Shown: positions 45,586-57,525, counted from the first letter of the stretch. The stretch: DNA of 64,000 nucleotides from Vigna angularis (GCF_016808095.1 NC_068979.1:22775444-22839443); one strand, 5' to 3'. Numbers and translations are program-made. Notes: generated from the sequence alone by a model not told the origin.

Positions 45586-45703
45586 AGGTGCGATCAAACC
45601 AGTACTAATGCACCGGATCCCATCAGAACTCCGCAGTGAAGCGTGCTTGGGCGAGAGTAGTACTAGGATGGGTGACCTCCTGGGAAGTCCTCGCGTTGCA
45701 CCT
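45586..45703 (+). rRNA. 5S rRNA, copy 54
   Basis: Class c2. Confidence 0.89.
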
Positions 45704-45917
45704 CTTTTTTGACGTTCTTTTCTTTTTTACGTTTTTTTCCGTCCTTGTTAGTCGCAACCAAGTCCCAAAGTACCGCCTACACGACTCTGACTAACTCTTA
45801 CCACGGCTTTTTCGGACCCAAACCATCCACCTCAGAGCCCTCGCACGCGTCTCCCCAAGTGTTAAAACTTGTACACGCTGCCGAAGCCATATATGGATTG
45901 ATCGTGCAATACTTGAC

Positions 45918-46035
45918 AGGTGCGGTCATACCAGTACTAATGCATCAGATCCCATCAGAACTCCGCAGTGAAGCGTGCTTGGGCGAGACTAGTACTAGGA
46001 TAGGTGACCTCTTGGGAAGTCCTCGTGTTGCACCT
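45918..46035 (+). rRNA. 5S rRNA, copy 55
   Basis: Class e. Confidence 0.85.
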
Positions 46036-46249
46036 CTTTTTTGACGTTCTTTTCTTTTTTATATTTTTTTTCGTCCTTGTTAGTCGCAACCAAGTCCCAA
46101 AGTACCGCCTACACGACTCTGACTAACTCTTACCACGGCTTTTTCGGACCCAAACCATCTACCTCAGGGCCCTCGCACGCGTCTCCCCATGCTATAAAAC
46201 TTGTACACGCTGCCGAAGCCATATATGCATTGATCGTGCGATACTTGAC

Positions 46250-46367
46250 AGGTGCTATCACACCAGCACTAATGCACCGGATCCCATCAGAACTCCGCAG
46301 CTAAGCGTGCTTGGGCGAGTGTAGTACTAGGATGGGTGACCTCCTGGGAAGTCCTCGTGTTGCACCT
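46250..46367 (+). rRNA. 5S rRNA, copy 56
   Basis: Class f with private T12C. Confidence 0.89.
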
Positions 46368-46581
46368 CTTTTTTGACGTTCTTTTCTTTTTTACGTTTTT
46401 TTCCGTCCTTGTTAGTCGCAACCAAGTCCCAAAGTACCGCCTACAGGACTCCGACTAACTCTTACCACGGCTTTTTCGGAACCAAACCATCCACCTTAGG
46501 GCCCTCGCACGCGTCTCCCCAAGTGTTACAACTTGTACACGCTGCCGAAGCAATATATGCATTGATCGTGCGATACTTGAC

Positions 46582-46699
46582 AGGTGCGATCATACCAGCA
46601 CTAATGCACCGGATCCCATCAGAACTCCGCAGCTAAGCGTGCTTGGGCGAGTGTAGTACTAGGATGGGTGACCTCCTGGGAAGTCCTCCTGTTGCACCT
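46582..46699 (+). rRNA. 5S rRNA, copy 57
   Basis: Class d. Confidence 0.9.
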
Positions 46700-46913
46700 C
46701 TTTTTTGACGTTCTTTTCTTTTTTACGTTTTTTTCCGTCCTTGTTAGTCGCAACCAAGTCCCAAAGTACCGCCTACACGACTCCGACTAACTCTTACCAC
46801 GGCTTTTTCGGACCCAAACCATCCACCTCAGGGCCCTCGCACGCGTCTCCCCAAGTGTTACAACTTGTACACGCTGCCGAAGCCATATATGCATTGATCG
46901 TGCGATACTTGAC

Positions 46914-47031
46914 AGGTGCGATCATACCAGCACTAATGAACCGGATCCCATCAGAACTCCGCAGTGAAGCGTGCTTGGGCGAGAGTAGTACTAGGATGGG
47001 TGACCTCTTGGGAAGTCCTCGTGTTGCACCT
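46914..47031 (+). rRNA. 5S rRNA, copy 58
   Basis: Class a, C at -1. Confidence 0.9.
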
Positions 47032-47245
47032 CTTTTTTGACGTTCTTTTCTTTTTTACGTTTTTTTCCGTCCTTGTTAGTCGCAACCAAGTCCCAAAGTA
47101 CCGCCTACACGACTCTGACTAACTCTTACCACGGCTTTTTCGGACCCAAACCATCCACCTCAGGGCCCTCGCACGCGTCTCCCCAAGTGTTAAAACTTGT
47201 ACACGCTGCCGAAGCCATATATGCATTGATCGTGCGATACTTGAC

Positions 47246-47363
47246 AGGTGCGATCATACCAGCACTAATGCACTGGATCCCATCAGAACTCCGCAGTGAA
47301 GCGTGCTTGGGCGAGAGTAGTACTAGGATCGGTGACCTCCTGGGAAGTCCTCGTGTCGCACCT
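47246..47363 (+). rRNA. 5S rRNA, copy 59
   Basis: Class b. Confidence 0.9.
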
Positions 47364-47577
47364 CTTTTTTGACGTTCTTTTCTTTTTTACATTTTTTTCC
47401 GTCCTTGTTAGTCGCAACCAAGTCCCAAAGTACCGCCTACACGACTCCGACTAACTCTTACCACGACTTTTTCGGACCCAAACCATCCACCTCAAAGCCC
47501 TCGCACGCGTCTCCCCAAGTGTTAAAACTTGTACACGCTGCCGAAGCCATATATGCATTGATCGTGCGATACTTGAC

Positions 47578-47695
47578 AGCTGCGATCAAACCAGTACTAA
47601 TGCACCGGATCCCATCAGAACTCCGCAGTGAAGCGTGCTTGGGCGAGAGTAGTACTAGGATGGGTGACCTCCTGGGAAGTCCTCGCGTTGCACCT
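47578..47695 (+). rRNA. 5S rRNA, copy 60
   Basis: Class c1 (G3C). Confidence 0.88.
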
Positions 47696-47909
47696 CTTTT
47701 TTGACGTTCTTTTCTTTTTTACGTTTTTTTCCGTCCTTGTTAGTCGCAACCAAGTCCCAAAGTACCGCCTACACGACTCTGACTAACTCTTACCACGGCT
47801 TTTTCGGACCCAAACCATCCACCTCAGAGCCCTCGCACGCGTCTCCCCAAGTGTTAAAACTTGTACACGCTGCCGAAGCCATATATGGATTGATCGTGCA
47901 ATACTTGAC

Positions 47910-48027
47910 AGGTGCGGTCATACCAGTACTAATGCATCAGATCCCATCAGAACTCCGTAGTTAAGCGTGCTTGGGCGAGAGTAGTACTAGGATGGGTGAC
48001 CTCTTGGGAAGTCCTCGTGTTGCACCT
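47910..48027 (+). rRNA. 5S rRNA, copy 61
   Basis: Class e', T52 T53 kept. Confidence 0.87.
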
Positions 48028-48241
48028 CTTTTTTGACGTTCTTTTCTTTTTTACGTTTTTTTCCGTCCTTGTTAGTCGCAACCAAGTCCCAAAGTACCGC
48101 CTACACGACTCCGACTAACTCTTACCACGGCTTTTTCGGACCCAAACCATCCACCTCAGGGCCCTCGCACGCGTCTCCCCAAGTGTTACAACTTGTACAC
48201 GCTGCCGAAGCCATATATGCATTGATCGTGCGATACTTGAA

Positions 48242-48359
48242 AGGTGCGATCATACCAGCACTAATGAACCGGATCCCATCAGAACTCCGCAGTGAAGCGT
48301 GCTTGGGCGAGAGTAGTACTAGGATGGGTGACCTCTTGGGAAGTCCTCGTGTTGCACCT
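48242..48359 (+). rRNA. 5S rRNA, copy 62
   Basis: Class a, A at -1. Confidence 0.9.
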
Positions 48360-48573
48360 CTTTTTTGACGTTCTTTTCTTTTTTACGTTTTTTTCCGTCC
48401 TTGTTAGTCGCAACCAAGTCCCAAAGTACCGCCTACACGACTCTGACTAACTCTTACCACGGCTTTTTCGGACCCAAACCATCCACCTCAGGGCCCTCGC
48501 ACGCGTCTCCCCAAGTGTTAAAACTTGTACACGCTGCCGAAGCCATATATGCATTGATCGTGCGATACTTGAC

Positions 48574-48691
48574 AGGTGCGATCATACCAGCACTAATGCA
48601 CTGGATCCCATCAGAACTCCGCAGTGAAGCGTGCTTGGGCGAGAGTAGTACTAGGATCGGTGACCTCCTGGGAAGTCCTCGTGTCGCACCT
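48574..48691 (+). rRNA. 5S rRNA, copy 63
   Basis: Class b. Confidence 0.9.
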
Positions 48692-48905
48692 CTTTTTTGA
48701 CGTTCTTTTCTTTTTTACATTTTTTTCCGTCCTTGTTAGTCGCAACCAAGTCCCAAAGTACCGCCTACACGACTCCGACTAACTCTTACCACGACTTTTT
48801 CGGACCCAAACCATCCACCTCAAAGCCCTCGCACGCGTCTCCCCAAGTGTTAAAACTTGTACACGCTGCCGAAGCCATATATGCATTGATCGTGCGATAC
48901 TTGAC

Positions 48906-49023
48906 AGGTGCGATCAAACCAGTACTAATGCACCGGATCCCATCAGAACTCCGCAGTGAAGCGTGCTTGGGCGAGAGTAGTACTAGGATGGGTGACCTCC
49001 TGGGAAGTCCTCGCGTTGCACCT
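48906..49023 (+). rRNA. 5S rRNA, copy 64
   Basis: Class c2. Confidence 0.89.
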
Positions 49024-49237
49024 CTTTTTTGACGTTCTTTTCTTTTTTACGTTTTTTTCCGTCCTTGTTAGTCGCAACCAAGTCCCAAAGTACCGCCTAC
49101 ACGACTCTGACTAACTCTTACCACGGCTTTTTCGGACCCAAACCATCCACCTCAGAGCCCTCGCACGCGTCTCCCCAAGTGTTAAAACTTGTACACGCTG
49201 CCGAAGCCATATATGGATTGATCGTGCAATACTTGAC

Positions 49238-49355
49238 AGGTGCGGTCATACCAGTACTAATGCATCAGATCCCATCAGAACTCCGCAGTGAAGCGTGCTT
49301 GGGCGAGACTAGTACTAGGATAGGTGACCTCTTGGGAAGTCCTCGTGTTGCACCT
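49238..49355 (+). rRNA. 5S rRNA, copy 65
   Basis: Class e. Confidence 0.85.
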
Positions 49356-49569
49356 CTTTTTTGACGTTCTTTTCTTTTTTATATTTTTTTTCGTCCTTGT
49401 TAGTCGCAACCAAGTCCCAAAGTACCGCCTACACGACTCTGACTAACTCTTACCACGGCTTTTTCGGACCCAAACCATCTACCTCAGGGCCCTCGCACGC
49501 GTCTCCCCATGCTATAAAACTTGTACACGCTGCCGAAGCCATATATGCATTGATCGTGCGATACTTGAC

Positions 49570-49687
49570 AGGTGCTATCATACCAGCACTAATGCACCGG
49601 ATCCCATCAGAACTCCGCAGCTAAGCGTGCTTGGGCGAGTGTAGTACTAGGATGGGTGACCTCCTGGGAAGTCCTCGTGTTGCACCT
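49570..49687 (+). rRNA. 5S rRNA, copy 66
   Basis: Class f. Confidence 0.9.
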
Positions 49688-49901
49688 CTTTTTTGACGTT
49701 CTTTTCTTTTTTACGTTTTTTTCCGTCCTTGTTAGTCGCAACCAAGTCCCAAAGTACCGCCTACAGGACTCCGACTAACTCTTACCACGGCTTTTTCGGA
49801 ACCAAACCATCCACCTTAGGGCCCTCGCACGCGTCTCCCCAAGTGTTACAACTTGTACACGCTGCCGAAGCAATATATGCATTGATCGTGCGATACTTGA
49901 C

Positions 49902-50019
49902 AGGTGCGATCATACCAGCACTAATGCACCGGATCCCATCAGAACTCCGCAGCTAAGCGTGCTTGGGCGAGTGTAGTACTAGGATGGGTGACCTCCTGGG
50001 AAGTCCTCCTGTTGCACCT
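49902..50019 (+). rRNA. 5S rRNA, copy 67
   Basis: Class d. Confidence 0.9.
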
Positions 50020-50233
50020 CTTTTTTGACGTTCTTTTCTTTTTTACGTTTTTTTCCGTCCTTGTTAGTCGCAACCAAGTCCCAAAGTACCGCCTACACGA
50101 CTCCGACTAACTCTTACCACGGCTTTTTCGGACCCAAACCATCCACCTCAGGGCCCTCGCACGCGTCTCCCCAAGTGTTACAACTTGTACACGCTGCCGA
50201 AGCCATATATGCATTGATCGTGCGATACTTGAC

Positions 50234-50351
50234 AGGTGCGATCATACCAGCACTAATGAACCGGATCCCATCAGAACTCCGCAGTGAAGCGTGCTTGGGC
50301 GAGAGTAGTACTAGGATGGGTGACCTCTTGGGAAGTCCTCGTGTTGCACCT
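50234..50351 (+). rRNA. 5S rRNA, copy 68
   Basis: Class a, C at -1. Confidence 0.9.
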
Positions 50352-50565
50352 CTTTTTTGACGTTCTTTTCTTTTTTACGTTTTTTTCCGTCCTTGTTAGT
50401 CGCAACCAAGTCCCAAAGTACCGCCTACACGACTCTGACTAACTCTTACCACGGCTTTTTCGGACCCAAACCATCCACCTCAGGGCCCTCGCACGCGTCT
50501 CCCCAAGTGTTAAAACTTGTACACGCTGCCGAAGCCATATATGCATTGATCGTGCGATACTTGAC

Positions 50566-50683
50566 AGGTGCGATCATACCAGCACTAATGCACTGGATCC
50601 CATCAGAACTCCGCAGTGAAGCGTGCTTGGGCGAGAGTAGTACTAGGATCGGTGACCTCCTGGGAAGTCCTCGTGTCGCACCT
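50566..50683 (+). rRNA. 5S rRNA, copy 69
   Basis: Class b. Confidence 0.9.
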
Positions 50684-50897
50684 CTTTTTTGACGTTCTTT
50701 TCTTTTTTACATTTTTTTCCGTCCTTGTTAGTCGCAACCAAGTCCCAAAGTACCGCCTACACGACTCCGACTAACTCTTACCACGACTTTTTCGGACCCA
50801 AACCATCCACCTCAAAGCCCTCGCACGCGTCTCCCCAAGTGTTAAAACTTGTACACGCTGCCGAAGCCATATATGCATTGATCGTGCGATACTTGAC

Positions 50898-51015
50898 AGC
50901 TGCGATCAAACCAGTACTAATGCACCGGATCCCATCAGAACTCCGCAGTGAAGCGTGCTTGGGCGAGAGTAGTACTAGGATGGGTGACCTCCTGGGAAGT
51001 CCTCGCGTTGCACCT
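50898..51015 (+). rRNA. 5S rRNA, copy 70
   Basis: Class c1 (G3C). Confidence 0.88.
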
Positions 51016-51229
51016 CTTTTTTGACGTTCTTTTCTTTTTTACGTTTTTTTCCGTCCTTGTTAGTCGCAACCAAGTCCCAAAGTACCGCCTACACGACTCT
51101 GACTAACTCTTACCACGGCTTTTTCGGACCCAAACCATCCACCTCAGAGCCCTCGCACGCGTCTCCCCAAGTGTTAAAACTTGTACACGCTGCCGAAGCC
51201 ATATATGGATTGATCGTGCAATACTTGAC

Positions 51230-51347
51230 AGGTGCGGTCATACCAGTACTAATGCATCAGATCCCATCAGAACTCCGTAGTTAAGCGTGCTTGGGCGAGA
51301 GTAGTACTAGGATGGGTGACCTCTTGGGAAGTCCTCGTGTTGCACCT
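51230..51347 (+). rRNA. 5S rRNA, copy 71
   Basis: Class e', T52 T53 kept. Confidence 0.87.
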
Positions 51348-51561
51348 CTTTTTTGACGTTCTTTTCTTTTTTACGTTTTTTTCCGTCCTTGTTAGTCGCA
51401 ACCAAGTCCCAAAGTACCGCCTACACGACTCTGACTAACTCTTACCACGGCTTTTTCGGACCCAAACCATCCACCTCAGGGCCCTCGCACGCGTCTCCCC
51501 AAGTGTTAAAACTTGTACAAGCTGCCGAAGCCATATATGCATTGATCGTGCGATACTTGAC

Positions 51562-51679
51562 AGGTGCGATCATACCAGCACTAATGCACTAGATCCCATC
51601 AGAACTCCGCAGTGAAGCGTGCTTGGGCGAGAGTAGTACTAGGATCGGTGACCTCCTGGGAAGTCCTCGTGTCGCACCT
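51562..51679 (+). rRNA. 5S rRNA, copy 72
   Basis: Class b': C29T, G30A, T53G, G85C, T112C; spacer CAAGCTG for CACGCTG. Confidence 0.89.
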
Positions 51680-51893
51680 CTTTTTTGACGTTCTTTTCTT
51701 TTTTACATTTTTTTCCGTCCTTGTTAGTCGCAACCAAGTCCCAAAGTACCGCCTACACGACTCCGACTAACTCTTACCACGACTTTTTCGGACCCAAACC
51801 ATCCACCTCAGGACCCTCGCACGCGTCTCCCCAAGTGTTAAAACTTGTACACGCTGCCGAAGCCATATATGCATTGATCGTGCGATACTTGAC

Positions 51894-52011
51894 AGGTGCG
51901 ATCAAACCAGTACTAATGCACCGGATCCCATCAGAACTCCGCAGTGAAGCGTGCTTGGGCGAGAGTAGTACTAGGATGGGTGACCTCCTGGGAAGTCCTC
52001 GCGTTGCACCT
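51894..52011 (+). rRNA. 5S rRNA, copy 73
   Basis: Gene as c2: T12A, C18T, T53G, T109C. Confidence 0.89.
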
Positions 52012-52225
52012 CTTTTTTGACGTTCTTTTCTTTTTTACGTTTTTTTCCGTCCTTGTTAGTCGCAACCAAGTCCCAAAGTACCGCCTACACGACTCCGACT
52101 AACTCTTACCACGACTTTTTCGGACCCAAACCATCCACCTCAAAGCCCTCGCACGCGTCTCCCCAAGTGTTAAAACTTGTACACGCTGCCGAAGCCATAT
52201 ATGCATTGATCGTGCGATACTTGAC

Positions 52226-52343
52226 AGCTGCGATCAAACCAGTACTAATGCACCGGATCCCATCAGAACTCCGCAGTGAAGCGTGCTTGGGCGAGAGTAG
52301 TACTAGGATGGGTGACCTCCTGGGAAGTCCTCGCGTTGCACCT
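52226..52343 (+). rRNA. 5S rRNA, copy 74
   Basis: Class c1 (G3C), directly after another c unit. Confidence 0.88.
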
Positions 52344-52557
52344 CTTTTTTGACGTTCTTTTCTTTTTTACGTTTTTTTCCGTCCTTGTTAGTCGCAACCA
52401 AGTCCCAAAGTACCGCCTACACGACTCTGACTAACTCTTACCACGGCTTTTTCGGACCCAAACCATCCACCTCAGAGCCCTCGCACGCGTCTCCCCAAGT
52501 GTTAAAACTTGTACACGCTGCCGAAGCCATATATGGATTGATCGTGCAATACTTGAC

Positions 52558-52675
52558 AGGTGCGGTCATACCAGTACTAATGCATCAGATCCCATCAGAA
52601 CTCCGTAGTTAAGCGTGCTTGGGCGAGAGTAGTACTAGGATGGGTGACCTCTTGGGAAGTCCTCGTGTTGCACCT
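52558..52675 (+). rRNA. 5S rRNA, copy 75
   Basis: Class e', T52 T53 kept. Confidence 0.87.
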
Positions 52676-52889
52676 CTTTTTTGACGTTCTTTTCTTTTTT
52701 ACGTTTTTTTCCGTCCTTGTTAGTCGCAACCAAGTCCCAAAGTACCGCCTACACGACTCTGACTAACTCTTACCACGGCTTTTTCGGACCCAAACCATCC
52801 ACCTCAGGGCCCTCGCACGCGTCTCCCCAAGTGTTAAAACTTGTACAAGCTGCCGAAGCCATATATGCATTGATCGTGCGATACTTGAC

Positions 52890-53007
52890 AGGTGCGATCA
52901 TACCAGCACTAATGCACTAGATCCCATCAGAACTCCGCAGTGAAGCGTGCTTGGGCGAGAGTAGTACTAGGATCGGTGACCTCCTGGGAAGTCCTCGTGT
53001 CGCACCT
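52890..53007 (+). rRNA. 5S rRNA, copy 76
   Basis: Class b'. Confidence 0.89.
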
Positions 53008-53221
53008 CTTTTTTGACGTTCTTTTCTTTTTTACATTTTTTTCCGTCCTTGTTAGTCGCAACCAAGTCCCAAAGTACCGCCTACACGACTCCGACTAACT
53101 CTTACCACGACTTTTTCGGACCCAAACCATCCACCTCAGGGCCCTCGCACGCGTCTCCCCAAGTGTTAAAACTTGTACACGCTGCCGAAGCCATATATGC
53201 ATTGATCGTGCGATACTTGAC

Positions 53222-53339
53222 AGGTGCGATCAAACCAGTACTAATGCACCGGATCCCATCAGAACTCCGCAGTGAAGCGTGCTTGGGCGAGAGTAGTACT
53301 AGGATGGGTGACCTCCTGGGAAGTCCTCGTGTTGCACCT
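53222..53339 (+). rRNA. 5S rRNA, copy 77
   Basis: T12A, C18T, T53G; lacks the T109C of other c genes. Confidence 0.9.
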
Positions 53340-53553
53340 CTTTTTTGACGTTCTTTTCTTTTTTACGTTTTTTTCCGTCCTTGTTAGTCGCAACCAAGTC
53401 CCAAAGTACCGCCTACACGACTCTGACTAACTCTTACCACGGCTTTTTCGGACCCAAACCATCCACCTCAGAGCCCTCGCACGCGTCTCCCCAAGTGTTA
53501 AAACTTGTACACGCTGCCGAAGCCATATATGGATTGATCGTGCAATACTTGAC

Positions 53554-53671
53554 AGGTGCGGTCATACCAGTACTAATGCATCAGATCCCATCAGAACTCC
53601 GTAGTTAAGCGTGCTTGGGCGAGAGTAGTACTAGGATGGGTGACCTCTTGGGAAGTCCTCGTGTTGCACCT
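53554..53671 (+). rRNA. 5S rRNA, copy 78
   Basis: Class e', T52 T53 kept. Confidence 0.87.
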
Positions 53672-53885
53672 CTTTTTTGACGTTCTTTTCTTTTTTACGT
53701 TTTTTTCCGTCCTTGTTAGTCGCAACCAAGTCCCAAAGTACCGCCTACACGACTCTGACTAACTCTTACCACGGCTTTTTCGGACCCAAACCATCCACCT
53801 CAGGGCCCTCGCACGCGTCTCCCCAAGTGTTAAAACTTGTACACGCTGCCGAAGCCATATATGCATTGATCGTGCGATACTTGAC

Positions 53886-54003
53886 AGGTGCGATCATACC
53901 AGCACTAATGCACTAGATCCCATCAGAACTCCGCAGTGAAGCGTGCTTGGGCGAGAGTAGTACTAGGATCGGTGACCTCCTGGGAAGTCTTCTTGTTGCA
54001 CCT
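53886..54003 (+). rRNA. 5S rRNA, copy 79
   Basis: C29T, G30A, T53G, G85C, C105T, G108T. Confidence 0.86.
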
Positions 54004-54217
54004 CTTTTTTGACGTTCTTTTCTTTTTTACGTTTTTTTCCGTCCTTGTTAGTCGCAACCAAGTCCCAAAGTACCGCCTACACGACTCCGACTAACTCTTA
54101 CCACGGCTTTTTCGGACCGAAACCATCCACCTCAAGGCCCTCGCACGCGTCTCCCCAAGCGTTAAAACTTGTACACGCTGCCGAAGCCATATATGCATTG
54201 ATCGTGCGATACTTGAC

Positions 54218-54335
54218 AGGTGCGATCATACCAGCACTAATGCACCGGATCCCATCAGAAGTCCGAAGCTAATCGTGCTTGGGCGAGAGTAGTACTAGGA
54301 TGGGTGACCTCCTGGGAAGTCCTCGTGTTGCACCT
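54218..54335 (+). rRNA. 5S rRNA, copy 80, possibly defective
   Basis: C44G, C49A, T52C, G56T; G56T changes the A-box AAGCG core. Confidence 0.84.
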
Positions 54336-54549
54336 CTTTTTTGACGTTCTTTTCTTTTTTACGTTTTTTTCCGTCCTTGTTAGTCGCAACCAAGTCCCAA
54401 AGTACCGCCTACACGACTCCGACTATCTCTTACCACGGCTTTTTCGGACCCAAACCATCCACCTTAGGGCCCTCGCACGCGTCTCCCCAAGTGTTACAAC
54501 TTGTACACGCTGCCGAAGCCATATATGCATTGATCGTGCGATACTTGAC

Positions 54550-54667
54550 AGGTGCGATCATACCAGCACTAATCCACCGGATCCCATCAGAACTCCGCAG
54601 CTAAGCGTGCTTGGGCGAGTGTAGTACTAGGATGGGTGACCTCCTGGGAAGTCCTCGTGTTGCACCT
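54550..54667 (+). rRNA. 5S rRNA, copy 81
   Basis: G25C, T52C, A71T. Confidence 0.89.
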
Positions 54668-54881
54668 CTTTTTTGACGTTCTTTTCTTTTTTACGTTTTT
54701 TTCCGTCCTTGTTAGTCGCAACCAAGTCCCAAAGTACCGCCTACACGACTCCGACTAACTCTTACCACGGCTTTTTCGGACCCAAACCATCCACCTCAGG
54801 GCCCTCGCACGCGTCTCCCCAAGTGTTACAACTTGTACACGCTGCCGAAGCCATATATGCATTGATCGTGCGATACTTGAC

Positions 54882-54999
54882 AGGTGCGATCATACCAGCA
54901 CTAATGAACCGGATCCCATCAGAACTCCGCAATGAAGCGTGCTTGGGCGAGAGTAGTACTAGGATGGGTGACCTCCTGGGAAGTCCTCGTGTTGCACCT
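54882..54999 (+). rRNA. 5S rRNA, copy 82
   Basis: C26A, G51A, T53G. Confidence 0.9.
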
Positions 55000-55213
55000 C
55001 TTTTTTGACGTTCTTTTCTTTTTTACATTTTTTTCCGTCCTTGTTAGTCGCAACCAAGTCCCAAAGTACCGCCTACACGACTCCGACTAACTCTTACCAC
55101 GGCTTTTTCGGACCCAAACCATCCACCTCAGGGCCCTCGCACGCGTCTCCCCAAGTGTTACAACTTGTACACGCTGCCGAAGCCATATATGCATTGATCG
55201 TGCGATACTTGAC

Positions 55214-55331
55214 AGGTGCGATCATACCAGCACTAATGAACCGGATCCCATCAGAACTCCGCAGTGAAGCGTGCTTGGGCGAGAGTAGTACTAGGATGGG
55301 TGACCTCCTGGGAAGTCCTCGTGTTGCACCT
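55214..55331 (+). rRNA. 5S rRNA, copy 83
   Basis: C26A, T53G. Confidence 0.91.
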
Positions 55332-55545
55332 CTTTTTTGACGTTCTTTTCTTTTTTACATTTTTTTCCGTCCTTGTTAGTCGCAACCAAGTCCCAAAGTA
55401 CCACCTACACGACTCCGACTAACTCTTGCCACGGCTTTTTCGGACCCAAACCATCCACCTCAGAGCCCTCGCACGCGTCTCCCCAAGTGTTAAAACTTGT
55501 ACACGCTGCCGAAGCCATATATGGATTGATCGTGCAATACTTGAC

Positions 55546-55663
55546 AGGTGCGGTCATACCAGTACTAATGCATCAGATCCCATTAGAACTCCGTAGTTAA
55601 GCGTGCTTGGGCGAGAGTAGTACTAGGATGGGTGACCTCTTGGGAAGTCCTCGTGTTGCACCT
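55546..55663 (+). rRNA. 5S rRNA, copy 84
   Basis: Class e' with extra C39T; T52 T53 kept. Confidence 0.86.
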
Positions 55664-55877
55664 CTTTTTTGACGTTCTTTTCTTTTTTACGTTTTTTTCC
55701 GTCCTTGTTAGTCGCAACCAAGTCCCAAAGTACCGCCTACACGACTCCGACTAACTCTTACCACGGCTTTTTCGGACCCAAACCATCCACCTCAGGGCCC
55801 TCGCACGCGTCTCCCCAATTGTTAAAACTTGTACACGCTGCCGAAGCCATATATGCATTGATCGTGCGATACTTGAC

Positions 55878-55995
55878 AGGTGCGATCATACCAGCACTAA
55901 TGCACTGGATCCCATCAGAACTCCGCAGTGAAGCGTGCTTCGGCGAGAGTAGTACTAGGATCGGTGACCTCCTGGGAAATCCTCTTGTTGCACCT
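55878..55995 (+). rRNA. 5S rRNA, copy 85
   Basis: C29T, T53G, G64C, G85C, G102A, G108T. Confidence 0.85.
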
Positions 55996-56209
55996 CTTTT
56001 TTGACGTTCTTTTCTTTTTTACGTTTTTTTCCGTCCTTGTTAGTCGCAACCAAGTCCCAAAGTACCGCCTACACGACTCCGACTAACTCTTACCACGGCT
56101 TTTTCGGACCCAAACAATCCACCTCAGGGCCCTCGCACGCGTCTCCCCAAGTGTTAAATCTTGTACACGCTGCCGAAGCCATATATGCATTGATCGTGCG
56201 ATACTTGAT

Positions 56210-56327
56210 AGGTGCGATCATACCAGCACTAATGAACCGGATCCCATCAGAACTCCGCAGTGAAGCGTGCTTGGGCAAGAGTAGTACTAGGATGGGTGAC
56301 CTCCTGGGAAGTCCTCGTGTTGCACCT
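56210..56327 (+). rRNA. 5S rRNA, copy 86
   Basis: Class p: T at -1; C26A, T53G, G68A. Confidence 0.89.
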
Positions 56328-56541
56328 CTTTTTTGACGTTCTTTTCTTTTTTACGTTTTTTTCCGTCCTTGTTAGTCGCAACCAAGTCCCAAAGTACCGC
56401 CTACACGACTCCGACTAACTCTTACCACGGCTTTTTCGGACCCAAACAATCCACCTCAGGGCCCTCGCACGCGTCTCCCCAAGTGTTAAATCTTGTACAC
56501 GCTGCCGAAGCCATATATGCATTGATCGTGCGATACTTGAC

Positions 56542-56659
56542 AGGTGCGATCATACCAGCACTAATGAACCGGATCCCATCAGAACTCCGCAGTGAAGCGT
56601 GCTTGGGCGAGAGTAGTACTAGGATGGGTGACCTCCTGGGAAGTCCTCATGTTGCACCT
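56542..56659 (+). rRNA. 5S rRNA, copy 87
   Basis: Class q: C26A, T53G, G108A. Confidence 0.9.
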
Positions 56660-56743
56660 CTTTTTTGACGTTCTTTTCTTTTTTACGTTTTTTTCCGTCC
56701 TTGTTAGTCGCAACCAATATGCATTGATCGTGCGATACTTGAC

Positions 56744-56861
56744 AGGTGCAACCATACCAGCACTAATGCACCGGATCCCATCAGAACTCCGCAGTGAAGC
56801 GTGCTTGGGCGAGAGTACTACTAGGATGGGTGACCTCCTGGGAAGTCCTCGTGTTGCACCT
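56744..56861 (+). rRNA. 5S rRNA, copy 88 (202-bp unit)
   Basis: Class t: G7A, T9C, T53G, G75C; 130 bp of spacer deleted; AATATG at -28. Confidence 0.88.
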
Positions 56862-57075
56862 CTTTTTTGACGTTCTTTTCTTTTTTACGTTTTTTTCCGT
56901 CCTTGTTAGTCGCAACCAAGTCCCAAAGTACCGCCTACACGACTCCGACTAACTCTTACCACGGCTTTTTCGGACCCAAACAATCCACCTCAGGGCCCTC
57001 GCACGCGTCTCCCCAAGTGTTAAATCTTGTACACGCTGCCGAAGCCATATATGCATTGATCGTGCGATACTTGAC

Positions 57076-57193
57076 AGGTGCGATCATACCAGCACTAATG
57101 AACCGGATCCCATCAGAATTCCGCAGTGAAGCGTGCTTGGGCAAGAGTAGTACTAGGATGGGTGACCTCCTGGGAAGTCCTCGTGTTGCACCT
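57076..57193 (+). rRNA. 5S rRNA, copy 89
   Basis: Class p': C26A, C44T, T53G, G68A. Confidence 0.89.
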
Positions 57194-57407
57194 CTTTTTT
57201 GACGTTCTTTTCTTTTTTACGTTTTTTTCCGTCCTTGTTAGTCGCAATCAAGTCCCAAAGTACCGCCTACACGACTCCGACTAACTCTTACCACGGCTTT
57301 TTCGGACCCAAACCATCCATCTCAGGGCCCTCGCACGCGTCTCCCCAAGCGTTAAAACTTGTACACGCTGCCGAAACTATATATGCATTGATCGTGCGAT
57401 ACTTGAC

Positions 57408-57525
57408 AGGTGCGATCATACTAGCACTAATGCACCGGATCCCATCAGAACTCCGCAGTGAAGCGTGCTTGGGCGAGAGTAGTACTAGGATGGGTGACCT
57501 CCTGGGAAGTCCTCGTGTTGCACCT
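57408..57525 (+). rRNA. 5S rRNA, copy 90
   Basis: Class r: C15T, T53G. Confidence 0.91.

Larger units (their letters stand above)
41393..51352 (+). repeat. Alternating four-unit and six-unit higher-order repeats
   Basis: The blocks are: a b c e' (41393-42720), a b c e f d (42721-44712), a b c e f d (44713-46704), a b c e' (46705-48032), a b c e f d (48033-50024), a b c e' (50025-51352). The four-unit blocks (1328 bp) always carry c with G3C and a with a normal -1 base. The six-unit blocks (1992 bp) always carry c without G3C and a with C-1A. The run 41393-44712 recurs at 46705-50024 as a 3320-bp super-unit. Confidence 0.93.
51353..53676 (+). repeat. Reduced higher-order repeat b'-c-e'
   Basis: Units run b' c2 c1 e' b' c e' before grading into irregular units. 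The b' class (C29T, G30A) is derived from b. Confidence 0.8.
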
